Positions 10,757 to 19,832 of a stretch of DNA of 64,000 bases are shown here, piece after piece. This DNA comes from Microcella sp. (GTDB lineage Bacteria > Actinomycetota > Actinomycetes > Actinomycetales > Microbacteriaceae): positions 558,001 to 622,000 of the forward strand of contig NZ_CP075524.1 of assembly GCF_025808395.1 (NCBI RefSeq), given 5' to 3'. Every line of letters begins with the position of its first letter. Position 1 is the first letter of the stretch. Both the position numbers and the translations under genes were made by a program. The notes under the pieces are model-generated. The model was not told the DNA's origin. It did not search any database and saw nothing but the letters and a program-made list of their open reading frames with translations.

Positions 10757-12703
10757 ATGGCACTGCTCGATGCGATCCGAACACCGCGTGACCTCGACCG
10801 TCTCACCGAGGCGCAGCTCGTCGAGCTGGCCGACGAGATCCGCAGGTTTCTGGTTGCAGAGGTGTCGAAGACGGGCGGCCACCTCGGGCCGAACCTGGGC
10901 GTCGTCGAACTCACGATCGGCATTCACCGCGTATTCGACTCACCGCGAGACGCGATCGTCTGGGATACCGGCCATCAGTCGTACGTGCACAAGCTGCTGA
11001 CCGGTCGCCACGACTTCTCGCGCCTGCGGCAGAAGGGCGGCCTCGCCGGGTACCCGCAGCGCTCAGAGAGCGAGCACGACATCGTCGAGAGCTCGCACGC
11101 GTCGAGCTCGCTCAGTTGGGCCGATGGCATCTCTCGGGCCTACGCCATGACTGAGCAGCACGACCGTCACGTCGTGGCCGTCGTCGGCGACGGTGCTCTG
11201 ACCGGCGGCATGACGTGGGAGGCGCTCAACAACATCAGCGACGACAACAGTCGCAACCTCGTGCTCGTGGTCAACGATAACGGCCGCTCATATGCGCCGA
11301 CCATCGGCGGCATGGCGAGGTTTCTCTCGACCGTGCGCACGCGGCGCTCGTACTACCGGTTTCGTCGAGGCACCGAGAAGGTGTTCGGCTTCTTCGGCGC
11401 ACCGGGGCGAGCCGTCTATCGTGGCGTGCGCGGCGGGCTGCACGGCTTTCTCTCGCGCTTCACCAACAACGAGGCGCTCTACAGCAATCTCGACATCAAG
11501 TACATCGGCCCCGTCGACGGTCATGATCTGAAAGACGTCGAGCGGGCGCTGCGCCAGGCGAAGGAGTACAGTGCGCCGGTGATCGTGCACGCGATCACCC
11601 AGAAGGGCAAGGGCTATGAACCTGCCCTCGCCGACGTCGCCGATCAGTTTCACGCAGTCGGCCAGATCGACCCCGAGACCGGTGAGTCGGTCGAGCAGGC
11701 CAGCCGCCCGTCGTGGACCTCGGTGTTCGCCGACGAGATCGTCGAGCTCGCCGACCGCGATCGCCGCATCGTCGGCATCACTGCTGCGATGCTGCGGCCG
11801 ACCGGTTTGCACAAGCTCGCCGAGAAGCACCCTGACCGCATCATCGACGTGGGCATCGCTGAGCAGCACGCGGTGGCGTCGGCTGCTGGCCTCGCCTACG
11901 GCGGCATGCACCCCGTGATCGCCGTCTACGCCACCTTCATCAACCGGGCATTCGATCAGGTGCTCATGGATGTCGCGCTGCACAAGGCCGGTGTCACCTT
12001 CGTGCTCGACCGGGCCGGGGTCACCGGACCCGACGGCGCGAGCCACCACGGAATGTGGGATCTGTCGATCTTGCAGGTCGTGCCGGGCATTCGACTCGCG
12101 GCGCCTCGCGATGCCACTCGACTTCGCGAAGAACTCGCCGAAGCCGTCGCCGTCGACGATGCGCCGACGGTGGTGCGGTTCTCGAAGGGCAGCGTCGGCA
12201 CCGAGTTCGATGCCGTGCGGCGTACCGACGACGGCGTCGACGTGCTGCGTGAAGCGCCTCACAAAGACGTTCTCATCGTGACGGTGGGCCCCATGGCGAA
12301 GATCGGGCTGGAGGTCGCCGAACGGCTCGCCGATCAGGGCATCGGAGCCACCGTCGTCGATCCGCGCTGGGTCGTGCCGGTGCCGCAGAGCGTCATCGAG
12401 CTCGCGCGCGATCACCGCATCGTCGTCAGCATCGAAGACGGTGTTCGCGTCGGGGGCATCGGCACGCGCATTCGGCAAGACCTGCGCGCTGCCGGGGTCG
12501 ACACCGCTGTCGACGAGCTCGGCCTTCCCGATGAGTTTCTCGAGCACGCTGCGCGCGACGAGATTCTCGAGAGGGTCGGTCTCACCTCACAGGCGATCGC
12601 TCGCGACCTGGTGGCGCAGGTGCTCGGCACCCGCATCCCCGTCGCACGCCCGCTGCCTGACGAGCAGGCGGCGAGCGTCGATCACGACGAGCGCGCCCGA
12701 TAG
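10757..12703 (+). CDS. dxs: 1-deoxy-D-xylulose-5-phosphate synthase
   Basis: DXS condenses pyruvate and glyceraldehyde 3-phosphate, using thiamine diphosphate, in the first step of the MEP isoprenoid pathway. The 648 residues show the ThDP motif GDGALTGGMTWEALNN around residue 155, the pyrimidine-binding region with IAEQHAVASAAGLA near 370, and the C-terminal transketolase domain. The start is set by a -10 box 6 bases upstream. The 3' end overlaps the convergent reductase gene by 22 bases. In actinobacteria dxs commonly follows acnA, as here. Confidence 0.96.
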   Translation: MALLDAIRTPRDLDRLTEAQLVELADEIRRFLVAEVSKTGGHLGPNLGVVELTIGIHRVFDSPRDAIVWDTGHQSYVHKLLTGRHDFSRLRQKGGLAGYPQRSESEHDIVESSHASSSLSWADGISRAYAMTEQHDRHVVAVVGDGALTGGMTWEALNNISDDNSRNLVLVVNDNGRSYAPTIGGMARFLSTVRTRRSYYRFRRGTEKVFGFFGAPGRAVYRGVRGGLHGFLSRFTNNEALYSNLDIKYIGPVDGHDLKDVERALRQAKEYSAPVIVHAITQKGKGYEPALADVADQFHAVGQIDPETGESVEQASRPSWTSVFADEIVELADRDRRIVGITAAMLRPTGLHKLAEKHPDRIIDVGIAEQHAVASAAGLAYGGMHPVIAVYATFINRAFDQVLMDVALHKAGVTFVLDRAGVTGPDGASHHGMWDLSILQVVPGIRLAAPRDATRLREELAEAVAVDDAPTVVRFSKGSVGTEFDAVRRTDDGVDVLREAPHKDVLIVTVGPMAKIGLEVAERLADQGIGATVVDPRWVVPVPQSVIELARDHRIVVSIEDGVRVGGIGTRIRQDLRAAGVDTAVDELGLPDEFLEHAARDEILERVGLTSQAIARDLVAQVLGTRIPVARPLPDEQAASVDHDERAR

Positions 12704-13224
12704 ATCGACTCGACGGCGCCAGCTGAGCCGAGCGGGCGCACCGATTCGAGGTGCCACGGGATGCTCGCCGCGGCATGCGGCAGCACAGGGGTTCCTGCAC
12801 CCAGCGTGACGGGCATCGTCGTGACCTGCAGCCGGTCGATGAGGCGGGCGTCGAGCAGTGCAGCGGCCAGGATTCCTCCGCCGACGACCCAGGTGTCGAG
12901 CTCGCCAGCGACAGCGCGTGCCTCCAGAAGTGCCGCCTCGGCGTCGTCTGAACGCCGAAAGTCTGCCCCGTCGATCGCGGGCAGGTCGCCGTGCGTGACC
13001 ACCCACGTGGGCGTCGCCGCATAGCCCCATTGCTCAGAGTGCTCTGCGAGCCAGTGATAGGTGCCCGCGCCCATGACGATAGCGCCGACACCCGCAAAGA
13101 AGTCGTCGTACTGCTGCTGAAAGTCGTCGAACCCGAAGTCGAGCAGCCAGTCGAGCGAGCCCTCTCGGTCGGCGATGAAGCCGTCGAGGCTCTGGGCGAC
13201 GTAGTAGATGGTGCGCGAGGTCAT
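12682..13224 (-). CDS. Dihydrofolate reductase / RibD-C family protein
   Basis: The 180-residue protein has the RibD C-terminal/DHFR fold: MTSRTIYYVAQSLDGFIADREG at the start, MGAGTYHWL for nucleotide binding, and DTWVVGGGILAAALLDARLID. This group (YyaP/YwjB-like) is annotated as dihydrofolate reductase family, but its substrates are mostly unknown. It is not the housekeeping folA. A TAAGGT box lies 6 bases before the ATG. It runs into the end of dxs on the other strand and sits downstream of fadB, separated from it by a strong terminator. Confidence 0.82.
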   Translation of the reverse strand: MTSRTIYYVAQSLDGFIADREGSLDWLLDFGFDDFQQQYDDFFAGVGAIVMGAGTYHWLAEHSEQWGYAATPTWVVTHGDLPAIDGADFRRSDDAEAALLEARAVAGELDTWVVGGGILAAALLDARLIDRLQVTTMPVTLGAGTPVLPHAAASIPWHLESVRPLGSAGAVESIYRARSS

Positions 13225-13230
13225 GCGGGC

Positions 13231-13236
13231 ACCTTA
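13231..13236 (-). promoter_or_regulatory. -10 box of the DHFR-family gene (leaderless)
   Basis: TAAGGT on the minus strand is followed by 6 bases and the ATG ending at 13224. Confidence 0.45.
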
Positions 13237-13267
13237 GCGGCGGCCTCCGACAGGGGAGGCCGCCGCT
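13236..13267 (-). terminator. Strong terminator hairpin after fadB
   Basis: GCGGCGGCCTCC (13237-13248) pairs perfectly with GGAGGCCGCCGC (13255-13266) around a 6-base loop, with one more A-T pair outside (13 bp in all). It starts 10 bases past the fadB stop and precedes the reductase promoter. No T-run follows, as is common in high-GC actinobacteria. Confidence 0.75.
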
Positions 13268-13276
13268 CGTCGTCGA

Positions 13277-15445
13277 TCAGCGGATGCCGCGGATCGGCGG
13301 GTGGTGGAACGTGTCGCCGAACACCCGCTCTGACGCACCGACCCGGTCGAGGAACGGAGTGACCCCGCCCATCTGGAACGGCCAGCCCGCGCCGAGGATC
13401 ATGCAGAGGTCGATGTCTTCAGCCGCCTCGACGACACCGTCGTCGAGCATGCGGTGAATCTCATCGGCGAGGCCGTCTTCGAGTCGAGCAGTCAGTTGCT
13501 CGACCGTGTAGGGCTCGGAGCCCTCGGGCCGGTGCTTCGCCACGATCTCGAGCGCCTTCTTGTCGATGCCTTTCGACTGGCCCTTCGAGTCTTTCTCGAG
13601 CAACACGCCCGCTTCGGCGAGCTCGTGCAGGGCGCGAGACTCGAAGAATCGGTCTGGGAACGCCGAGTGGTGAGTGTCGAGCACGTGCGCCCCGACCTTG
13701 AGCCCGACGAGATCGAGCAGCACGAAGGGATCCATGGGCAGCCCGAAGTGCCGCTGGGCCTCGACGACGGTCTCGAAGGGAGTGCCGAGCTCGACGGCGT
13801 GCATGGCCTCGCCGAGCACCTTCGCGAGAATGCGGTTGACGACGAACCCGGGCGTGTCAGCCGTGATCACGGCGTTCTTGCGCAGAGCGGCCGCCGTGGC
13901 CATGGCGGTGGCCAGAGTCGCCTCGTCGGTGGCGGGCGAGTTGACCACTTCGATGAGCGGCATCACGGCGACGGGGTTGAAGAAGTGGAAGCCCACGACG
14001 CGCTCGGGGTGCGCGAGCTTCGCGCCGATCTTCTCGACCGAGAGCGACGAGGTATTGGTGGCGAGCACGGCTTCTGGCGAGATGTGCTTCTCGATCTCGG
14101 TGAAGACGTCTTGCTTGATCGACAGCTCTTCGAAGACGGCTTCGATGACCCAGTCGCAGTCGGCGAAGTCGGCCTTGTCGATGGTGCCGCTCAGCAGCGC
14201 TCGCAGCCGGTTGGCTTCGTCGGCGTCGATGCGGCCCTTCTGCTCGAGCGTCGCGATCTCACCGCGAATGTAGTCGAGGCCCTTGTCGACTCTGCTCTGG
14301 TCGAGGTCGGTGATGACCACGGGCACCTGCAGGCGGCGCAAGAAGAGCAGAGCGAACTGGCTGGCCATGAGCCCGGCTCCGAGCACTCCGACCTTCGTCA
14401 CCTTCTTCGCGAGCGACTTATCAGGCGCCCCGGCGGGCTTCTTGGCTCGCTTCTGCACGAGATTGAAGGCGTAGATGGATGCTCTGAACTGGTCACCCGC
14501 GACGAGGTCGGCCAAGGCCTTGTCTTCGGCCGCGAAGCCCTCGGCCTTGGTCGTGTTCTTGGCGGCCGCGAGCAGCTCGAGGGCCGCGTACGGCGACTTC
14601 GCGACCTTGCCGAGTCGCTTCTCCAGCGTCTTGCGGGCGATGCCGATCGCGACATCCCATTTGACGGCGCGCTCGATCTTGCCGGGCTCGTTCGGGCGCT
14701 TGACCTTCACAGCACCCGAGAGCACGCCATCGGCCCAGCGCACCGAGTCTTCGATGAAGTTCGCGGGCGAGAGCAGCACGTCGGCCATGCCGAGCTCGAA
14801 CGCCTCGGCGGGCTTGAGCATGCGGTTGGTCTTGAGCGGGTTCTCGATGACGACCTTGAGGGCGTTCTCGATGCCGATGAGGTTGGGCAGCAGCCAGGCG
14901 CCGCCCCACCCCGGAATCAGCCCGAGAAAGACCTCGGGCAGGGCGAGCGCCGCAGCGCTCGCATCGAGGGTGCGGTAGTCGCAGTTGAGCGCCACTTCGA
15001 CGCCGCCCCCGAGGGCGAGACCGTTGATGAAGCAGAACGAGGGCACACCGAGCTCACCGAGCTTGCCGAGCGCGTAGTGGCCGAGCTGCGCCATCTGCAG
15101 ACCGGCTTCGTAGCTGGGAATGTCGCCGACCTTCGACAGGTCGGCGCCTGCGGCGAGGATGAAGGGCTTGCCGGTGATCGCGAGCGCACGAATCTCGCCG
15201 GCCGCGGCTCGCGCCTTCTGCTCGTCGAGCACGGTGGCCAGTTGCGTGAGGCCCTCGGGGCCGAGAGTGCTCGGCCTCGTGTGGTCGCGGCCGTTGTCGA
15301 GGGTGACGAGGGCGAGCATCCCGCCGCTCGGCAGCGGCACGTCGCGCACGTAACTGTGCGTGACGACCTCGCCCTCGCTCAGGGCACGCAGCTCGGCGAA
15401 CTGGTCGGGGGAGTACTGGGCGGTCGCGCTGGTCGCCACGGTCAT
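13277..15445 (-). CDS. fadB: Fatty acid oxidation multifunctional enzyme: enoyl-CoA hydratase / 3-hydroxyacyl-CoA dehydrogenase
   Basis: The 722-residue protein performs the hydration and NAD-dependent oxidation steps of beta-oxidation. The crotonase domain fills about residues 20-300 (ALAITGKPFILAAGADLSKVG, oxyanion region; EVFLGLIPGWGG). The NAD-binding domain starts near residue 345 with VGVLGAGLMASQFA. The C-terminal HAD domains follow (FNPVAVMPLIEVV; PGFVVNRILAKVLGEAM). The ATG at 15445 overlaps the thiolase stop (ATGA), so fadA and fadB form one operon. The terminator hairpin lies directly downstream. Confidence 0.92.
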   Translation of the reverse strand: MTVATSATAQYSPDQFAELRALSEGEVVTHSYVRDVPLPSGGMLALVTLDNGRDHTRPSTLGPEGLTQLATVLDEQKARAAAGEIRALAITGKPFILAAGADLSKVGDIPSYEAGLQMAQLGHYALGKLGELGVPSFCFINGLALGGGVEVALNCDYRTLDASAAALALPEVFLGLIPGWGGAWLLPNLIGIENALKVVIENPLKTNRMLKPAEAFELGMADVLLSPANFIEDSVRWADGVLSGAVKVKRPNEPGKIERAVKWDVAIGIARKTLEKRLGKVAKSPYAALELLAAAKNTTKAEGFAAEDKALADLVAGDQFRASIYAFNLVQKRAKKPAGAPDKSLAKKVTKVGVLGAGLMASQFALLFLRRLQVPVVITDLDQSRVDKGLDYIRGEIATLEQKGRIDADEANRLRALLSGTIDKADFADCDWVIEAVFEELSIKQDVFTEIEKHISPEAVLATNTSSLSVEKIGAKLAHPERVVGFHFFNPVAVMPLIEVVNSPATDEATLATAMATAAALRKNAVITADTPGFVVNRILAKVLGEAMHAVELGTPFETVVEAQRHFGLPMDPFVLLDLVGLKVGAHVLDTHHSAFPDRFFESRALHELAEAGVLLEKDSKGQSKGIDKKALEIVAKHRPEGSEPYTVEQLTARLEDGLADEIHRMLDDGVVEAAEDIDLCMILGAGWPFQMGGVTPFLDRVGASERVFGDTFHHPPIRGIR

Positions 15446-16641
15446 GCCTTCTTTTCGTTGTAGTGCGGGTTCTCCCAGATGACGCTGCCGCCCTGGCCGA
15501 GGCCGACGCACATGGCGGTGAGGCCGTAGCGCACATCGGGGCGCTCTTCGAACTGACGAGCCAGCTGGATCATGAGGCGCACGCCCGAGCTCGCGAGCGG
15601 GTGGCCGACGGCGATCGCGCCGCCCCACGGGTTCACGCGCGGGTCGTCGTCGTCGATGCCGAAGTGATCGAGCAGGCTCAGCACCTGCACGGCGAAGGCC
15701 TCGTTGAGTTCGAAGGCTCCGATGTCGTCGATCGTGAGCCCGGCCTTCTTGAGCGCCTTCTCGGTCGAGGGGATGGGCCCGATGCCCATGACTTCAGGCG
15801 CCACCCCGGCGAAGGCGAAGCTCACGAGCCGCATCTTCTTGGTGAGACCCAGCTCGGTCGCTGCCTCGGCACTGGCGAGCAGGCTCACCGTGGCGCCGTC
15901 GGTGAGAGGTGAGGCGTTGCCCGCCGTCACCCGGCCGTGCGGGCGAAACGGCGTCTTGAGCCCGGCGAGCCCCTCCATCGTCGTGTCGGGGCGAAGGCCC
16001 TCGTCGACGGTCGCCATGCCATAGCCTGCCTCGCTGCGCAGGGCCACCGGCACGAGGTCGGGTTGAATCTTGCCGGCCTCGTAGGCGGCGGCGAGCTTCT
16101 GCTGGCTGCGCATGCCGAAACGGTCGGCGCGCTCTTTCGTGAGGGCCGGAAAACGGTCGTGCAGCCGCTCGGCGGTCATTCCCATGTTGAGGGCGTCTGC
16201 ACTCACGAGCTTCTCGGCCAAGAACCTCGGGTTGGGGTCGGCATCGGCGCCCATGGGGTGGCGCCCCATGTGCTCGACCCCGCCCGCGATCGCCACGTCG
16301 TATGCGCCGAAGGCGATGCCGCCCGCAGTGGTCGTCACCGAGGTCATCGCCCCGGCGCACATGCGGTCGATCGCGTAGCCGGGAACGCTCAAGGGCAGTC
16401 CGGCGAGAATCGCCGCGGTGCGCCCGAGGGTGAGACCCTGGTCTCCTTGCTGGGTGGTCGCGGCGATCGCGACATCGTCGACGCGGTCTTTCGGCAGCGA
16501 GGGGTTGCGCTCGAGCAGCCCGATCATGGCCTTCACGATCAGGTCGTCGGCGCGCGTGCCCCAGTACATGCCCTTCTCGCCGGCGCGCCCGAAGGGCGTT
16601 CTCACTCCATCGACAAAGTAGACGTCGGTTCGTTCAGCCAC
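15442..16641 (-). CDS. fadA: Acetyl-CoA C-acyltransferase (thiolase)
   Basis: This 399-residue thiolase performs the last, thiolytic step of beta-oxidation, releasing acetyl-CoA. Catalytic residues are visible: the acyl-accepting Cys in IDRMCAGAMTSV, the His in GGAIAVGHPLASSG, and the second Cys in TAMCVGLGQGG. The GTG start follows GGGAGG with a 7-base spacer. It is the first gene of the fadA-fadB operon. A TAGGCT -10 box lies about 37 bases upstream. Confidence 0.94.
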   Translation of the reverse strand: MAERTDVYFVDGVRTPFGRAGEKGMYWGTRADDLIVKAMIGLLERNPSLPKDRVDDVAIAATTQQGDQGLTLGRTAAILAGLPLSVPGYAIDRMCAGAMTSVTTTAGGIAFGAYDVAIAGGVEHMGRHPMGADADPNPRFLAEKLVSADALNMGMTAERLHDRFPALTKERADRFGMRSQQKLAAAYEAGKIQPDLVPVALRSEAGYGMATVDEGLRPDTTMEGLAGLKTPFRPHGRVTAGNASPLTDGATVSLLASAEAATELGLTKKMRLVSFAFAGVAPEVMGIGPIPSTEKALKKAGLTIDDIGAFELNEAFAVQVLSLLDHFGIDDDDPRVNPWGGAIAVGHPLASSGVRLMIQLARQFEERPDVRYGLTAMCVGLGQGGSVIWENPHYNEKKA

Positions 16642-16677
16642 AGTGGTGCCTCCCAGGGATCATCAAGCGTGCCGCTC

Positions 16678-16683
16678 AGCCTA
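16678..16683 (-). promoter_or_regulatory. -10 box of fadA-fadB
   Basis: TAGGCT on the minus strand lies about 37 bases before the fadA GTG, giving a ~30-base leader that carries GGGAGG. Confidence 0.4.
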
Positions 16684-16722
16684 GAGAGCGCGGCTCGGTG
16701 GCCGCTGGGCACCTGCGGCTTC

Positions 16723-17979
16723 CTACGAAGCGGGCTCGGGTGGGTCTTCTGAGACTTGGCTGGCCTCGACAAAGCCTTCGGTGATTGCCTGTGCAGTTGC
16801 GTCAATCTGCCACGGTCGTGCCCCGAGCGCCCTCATGCTCTCGGCGACGGTGCCGACCTCGATTGCTGCGGGTGGGTTCCACGCGAGGCGACGCACGTGC
16901 TCGGGGGTCAGCAGGTTCTCGAGGGGCAGCGCGAGCTCGTCGGCGATGGCCTGCAATCGAGGCTTGATCGCGCGCAGACGACGGTCGGCCTCTGGGTTGC
17001 GATCGGCCCACGCTCGCGGGGGAGGAATGCTGTCGTCGCCGCTGCGGAACGCGGGAAGATCGTCTGTGGCGAGACCCGCCTCGATCGCAGCCCACCAACG
17101 ATCGAGCTGCGTGCGGCTCGCGCGACCCGAGAACGCCTTGAGCGCGGCGAGCTCGCGCTTCGACGCGAGCGCGGTGCGGGCAGCGACGATGATCGAACTG
17201 TCGGGCAGCAGTCGGCCGGGGGCGGTGTCGACCTCGCGCGCGTATGCGTCGCGGGCGAACCAGAGCTCGCGTGCCACAGCGAGAGCGCGCTGCCCCCGCA
17301 CGGTGTGCAGCCCCGACAATCGGCGCCAGGGATCAGCTTTGGCCTCGGGAGCCTCGCGCGCGAGCACGGCGTCGAACTCTTGGCGTGCCAGGTCGAGCTT
17401 GCCGGCACTCTCGAGCCGAGCGTGGATGCCATCACGCACATCGAGCAGCAGTTCGACGTCGAGGGCGGCATAGGTGAGCCACGACGCCGGCAGAGGGCGG
17501 GTCGACCAGTCGGCTGCCGAGTGCTCTTTCGCCAGGTGCAGGCCCAGGGTCTCTTCGACGACGGCGCCGAGCCCGACGCGGGGCAGACCGGCGAGTCGTG
17601 CACCCAGCTCAGTGTCGAACAGCGAACCGGGCTCGAGGCCCACTTCTCGAAGACACGGCAGGTCTTGGCTGGCCGCATGCAGCACCCACTCTGCGTCGCC
17701 GATCGCCGCCTGCAGCTCGGCGAACGATCCGATCGCCGGGGGGTCGAACAAGAACGTGCCTGCGCCGCGTCGGAAGACCTGGATGAGGTAGGCCCGTTGC
17801 GAATAGCGAAACCCGCTCGCGCGTTCGGCATCCACCGCCACCGGCCCCTCCGCCGACGACAGTCGCGCGACCGCATCGAGGTACTGCTCGCGGGTCTCGA
17901 TGACCACGGGCGCGGCAGCGAGCGTCGCCGTAGGAAGAGCCTCAGCGGCACCGCCCTCGAGGTCGGGCTCGTCAACCAC
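16723..17979 (-). CDS. rnd: Ribonuclease D family 3'-5' exonuclease with HRDC domain
   Basis: The 418-residue protein is a DEDDy exonuclease that probably trims the 3' ends of stable RNAs. Catalytic residues appear in VAVDAERASGF (Exo I), LHAASQDLPCL (Exo II) and WLTYAALDVELL (Exo III, with the Tyr and Asp). HRDC-like helical segments follow (RGQRALAVARELWFARD; RNPEADRRLRAIKPRLQ). The GTG at 17979 overlaps the end of the DUF3000 gene by 8 bases, pointing to coupled translation. The DUF3000-RNase D pair is conserved in actinobacteria (Rv2680-Rv2681). Confidence 0.88.
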   Translation of the reverse strand: MVDEPDLEGGAAEALPTATLAAAPVVIETREQYLDAVARLSSAEGPVAVDAERASGFRYSQRAYLIQVFRRGAGTFLFDPPAIGSFAELQAAIGDAEWVLHAASQDLPCLREVGLEPGSLFDTELGARLAGLPRVGLGAVVEETLGLHLAKEHSAADWSTRPLPASWLTYAALDVELLLDVRDGIHARLESAGKLDLARQEFDAVLAREAPEAKADPWRRLSGLHTVRGQRALAVARELWFARDAYAREVDTAPGRLLPDSSIIVAARTALASKRELAALKAFSGRASRTQLDRWWAAIEAGLATDDLPAFRSGDDSIPPPRAWADRNPEADRRLRAIKPRLQAIADELALPLENLLTPEHVRRLAWNPPAAIEVGTVAESMRALGARPWQIDATAQAITEGFVEASQVSEDPPEPAS

Positions 17980-18571
17980 GGGTCGCCCGTCGCGGCGGCA
18001 TCGCAGTGACCCCGTCGGCCGTCGGCGGATACCCGGCGACCATGCACAGTAGCTCAGCCCAGCCCTCGATGTGCGGAGCGAGGTCGAGATCGAGCGGGGT
18101 CCACGACGCGCGCAGCTCGATCTGGGCGCCGCTGCCCTGAGCAGCGAGTTCTCCGTATCCGGTCGAGAGCACCTTGGTGGCCGTGCCGCTCGCCGCCGTG
18201 TACCGAGCGCCTCGAGTCGCCAGGGCATCGACGAGCCACGACCAGGCGACGTCAGACACGAAAGGGTCGAGGCCGATCTCGGTCTCGAGGGGAGCCTGGG
18301 CGAAGCAGACCACCCGCACGACGCCGCCCCAGCCCTCGGGCGCGTCAGGGTCGTAGAGCACGACCACTCGACCGGTGCCCAGATCTGAGTCGTCAGCGTG
18401 CCTGGCGGGGTTGACGTCGGCGGCGAGGGCGTGCGCGAACGGCGCCAGCCCGGTCGGCGCCGGAATCGCCGAGACCTGCAGCTCATCGCGCAGCACGGCC
18501 CGCTCGATCGAGGCCACCAGGCTGTCGAACACGGCCTGAGGTGTCGGCGCGGTCGTCGTGGCGGGAGACAC
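17972..18571 (-). CDS. DUF3000 family protein
   Basis: The 199-residue soluble protein of unknown function is conserved in actinobacteria beside RNase D. Family features include VFDSLVASIERAVLRDEL near the start, the GTGRVVVLYDPD segment, and WAELLCMVAGYPPTADGV close to the C-terminus. The GTG start is supported by a TAGTCT -10 box 6 bases upstream. It is the first gene of an operon with RNase D and diverges from the hydrolase gene. Confidence 0.83.
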   Translation of the reverse strand: MSPATTTAPTPQAVFDSLVASIERAVLRDELQVSAIPAPTGLAPFAHALAADVNPARHADDSDLGTGRVVVLYDPDAPEGWGGVVRVVCFAQAPLETEIGLDPFVSDVAWSWLVDALATRGARYTAASGTATKVLSTGYGELAAQGSGAQIELRASWTPLDLDLAPHIEGWAELLCMVAGYPPTADGVTAMPPRRATRG

Positions 18572-18577
18572 GTGTGC

Positions 18578-18583
18578 AGACTA
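18578..18583 (-). promoter_or_regulatory. -10 box of DUF3000-RNase D operon (leaderless)
   Basis: TAGTCT on the minus strand is followed by 6 bases and the GTG ending at 18571. Confidence 0.5.
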
Positions 18584-18594
18584 GGCGCAGTTGC

Positions 18595-18600
18595 TACATT
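18595..18600 (+). promoter_or_regulatory. -10 box before the hydrolase leader ORF
   Basis: TACATT is followed by 6 bases and a GTG at 18607. That GTG opens a 15-codon ORF, not the hydrolase frame. Confidence 0.45.
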
Positions 18601-18606
18601 CAGTGC

Positions 18607-18654
18607 GTGAGACTCGCCGCTCTGCGTCAGCCACGCACGTCTCGGGCTCGGTGA
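18607..18654 (+). CDS. Putative 15-residue leader peptide before the hydrolase
   Basis: GTG at 18607 lies exactly 6 bases after a -10 box, as expected for a leaderless start. The ORF encodes MRLALRQPRTSRAR-type residues, rich in Arg. Its TGA (18652-18654) overlaps the GTG at 18651 that opens the hydrolase frame (GTGA). The overlap resembles the coupling junctions used elsewhere in this window. It is either a coupling leader ORF or chance; nothing shows that it is translated. Confidence 0.35.
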   Translation: MRLAALRQPRTSRAR

Positions 18655-19832
18655 ACGAGGTGCTGCGTCGCCCCCTCACCGCGGCCCTCACTCTCGTGGC
18701 GGTCACCAGTGCCGCACTCGTGGTGACGACGGCCTCGGTGGCCCTGCGCATCGCGCGCAACGTCGTCACCCCTCCGCGTCGACGCATCGACGATGTCGTG
18801 GTGCGGGCCGTCGACCTCGATGCGGGCACCGTCGTGCTCTCTCGCACCGCCGACACGATCGTGCCGGGTCGCTACTCGCTGTGGTTCGACTCGGGCCGAG
18901 GGCATGCCCGCATCACCGAGATCATCGCGGTCGACGAGTCGAGCGTGACGCGTCGAGTGCACTCGGTGCAGCGCGGAGACCTCACTCGAGCCACTCGCGC
19001 GCGGTGGGCGGGCTGGTGGCATCTCACTCCATCAGACCTCGAGCTCGGGTTCAGCGAAGTGGGCATCATGACGCCGATCGGCGTCGCCCCGGCCTGGCGC
19101 ATCGATGCCGCCGACACGACCGACGACTGGGTCATCCAGGTTCACGGCCGAGCGGTGACGCGAGCCGAAGGGCTTCGAGCAGTGCCAGTGTTCCGTCGGG
19201 CCGGCTTCACCTCGCTGCTCATCAGCTACCGCAATGACGGGGATGCTCCCGCGAGCCTCGACGGGCGCTATGCGCTCGGCGCCGACGAGTGGGTCGACGT
19301 CGAGTCGGCGATCGCCTACGCGGTAGAGCAGGGTGCTCGCCGCGTCGTGCTCATGGGCTGGTCGATGGGCGGCGCGATCGTGCTGCAGTGCATCACCCGC
19401 TCGTCGCTCGCCCACGTCGTCACCGCCGTCGTGCTCGAGTCGCCCGTCGTCGACTGGGTGCGAGTGCTGCGCTTTCAGGCTGCCGCAGCGGGGCTGCCGG
19501 CACCGGTGCGCGATGCGGCACTCGGCATGCTCGCCTCGCACCGCGCCGCACGATGGGTCGGCCACACCGCGCCCGTCGACTTCGCTCGACTCGATCTCGT
19601 GGCACGCGCAGCCGAGCTGCAGGTGCCCATGCTCGTGCTGCACAGCATCGACGACGGATTCGTGCCGAGCGACGGCAGCGTGGCGCTGGCGGCCGCGCGG
19701 CCCGACGTGGTCACGCTCGAGCACTTCACCGTGGCCCGGCACACGAAGCTCTGGAACTACGACCCCTCGCGCTGGGAGGGGGCGGTGTCGTCATGGCTCG
19801 ACTCTCTCGAGACACGCCAGCGGCCGAATTGA
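18651..19832 (+). CDS. Membrane-anchored alpha/beta hydrolase
   Basis: The 393-residue protein starts with an N-terminal hydrophobic helix (residues ~8-30) that should anchor it in the membrane. The alpha/beta-hydrolase domain has the nucleophile elbow MGWSMGGAIVLQ, a late Asp in HSIDDGFVPSDG and a His in FTVARHTKLWNYD, consistent with a catalytic triad. The substrate is unknown. The start is uncertain: GTG 18603 is in frame, but the -10 box would put the transcript start just past it, so GTG 18651 is chosen. The last 76 bases overlap the convergent reductase gene. Confidence 0.75.
   Translation: MNEVLRRPLTAALTLVAVTSAALVVTTASVALRIARNVVTPPRRRIDDVVVRAVDLDAGTVVLSRTADTIVPGRYSLWFDSGRGHARITEIIAVDESSVTRRVHSVQRGDLTRATRARWAGWWHLTPSDLELGFSEVGIMTPIGVAPAWRIDAADTTDDWVIQVHGRAVTRAEGLRAVPVFRRAGFTSLLISYRNDGDAPASLDGRYALGADEWVDVESAIAYAVEQGARRVVLMGWSMGGAIVLQCITRSSLAHVVTAVVLESPVVDWVRVLRFQAAAAGLPAPVRDAALGMLASHRAARWVGHTAPVDFARLDLVARAAELQVPMLVLHSIDDGFVPSDGSVALAAARPDVVTLEHFTVARHTKLWNYDPSRWEGAVSSWLDSLETRQRPN

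Noticed and set aside
13454..15463. Long open frame on the plus strand opposite fadB (669 codons)
   Set aside because: Same reason: it lies wholly across a clear fadB and its composition is that of a shadow frame.
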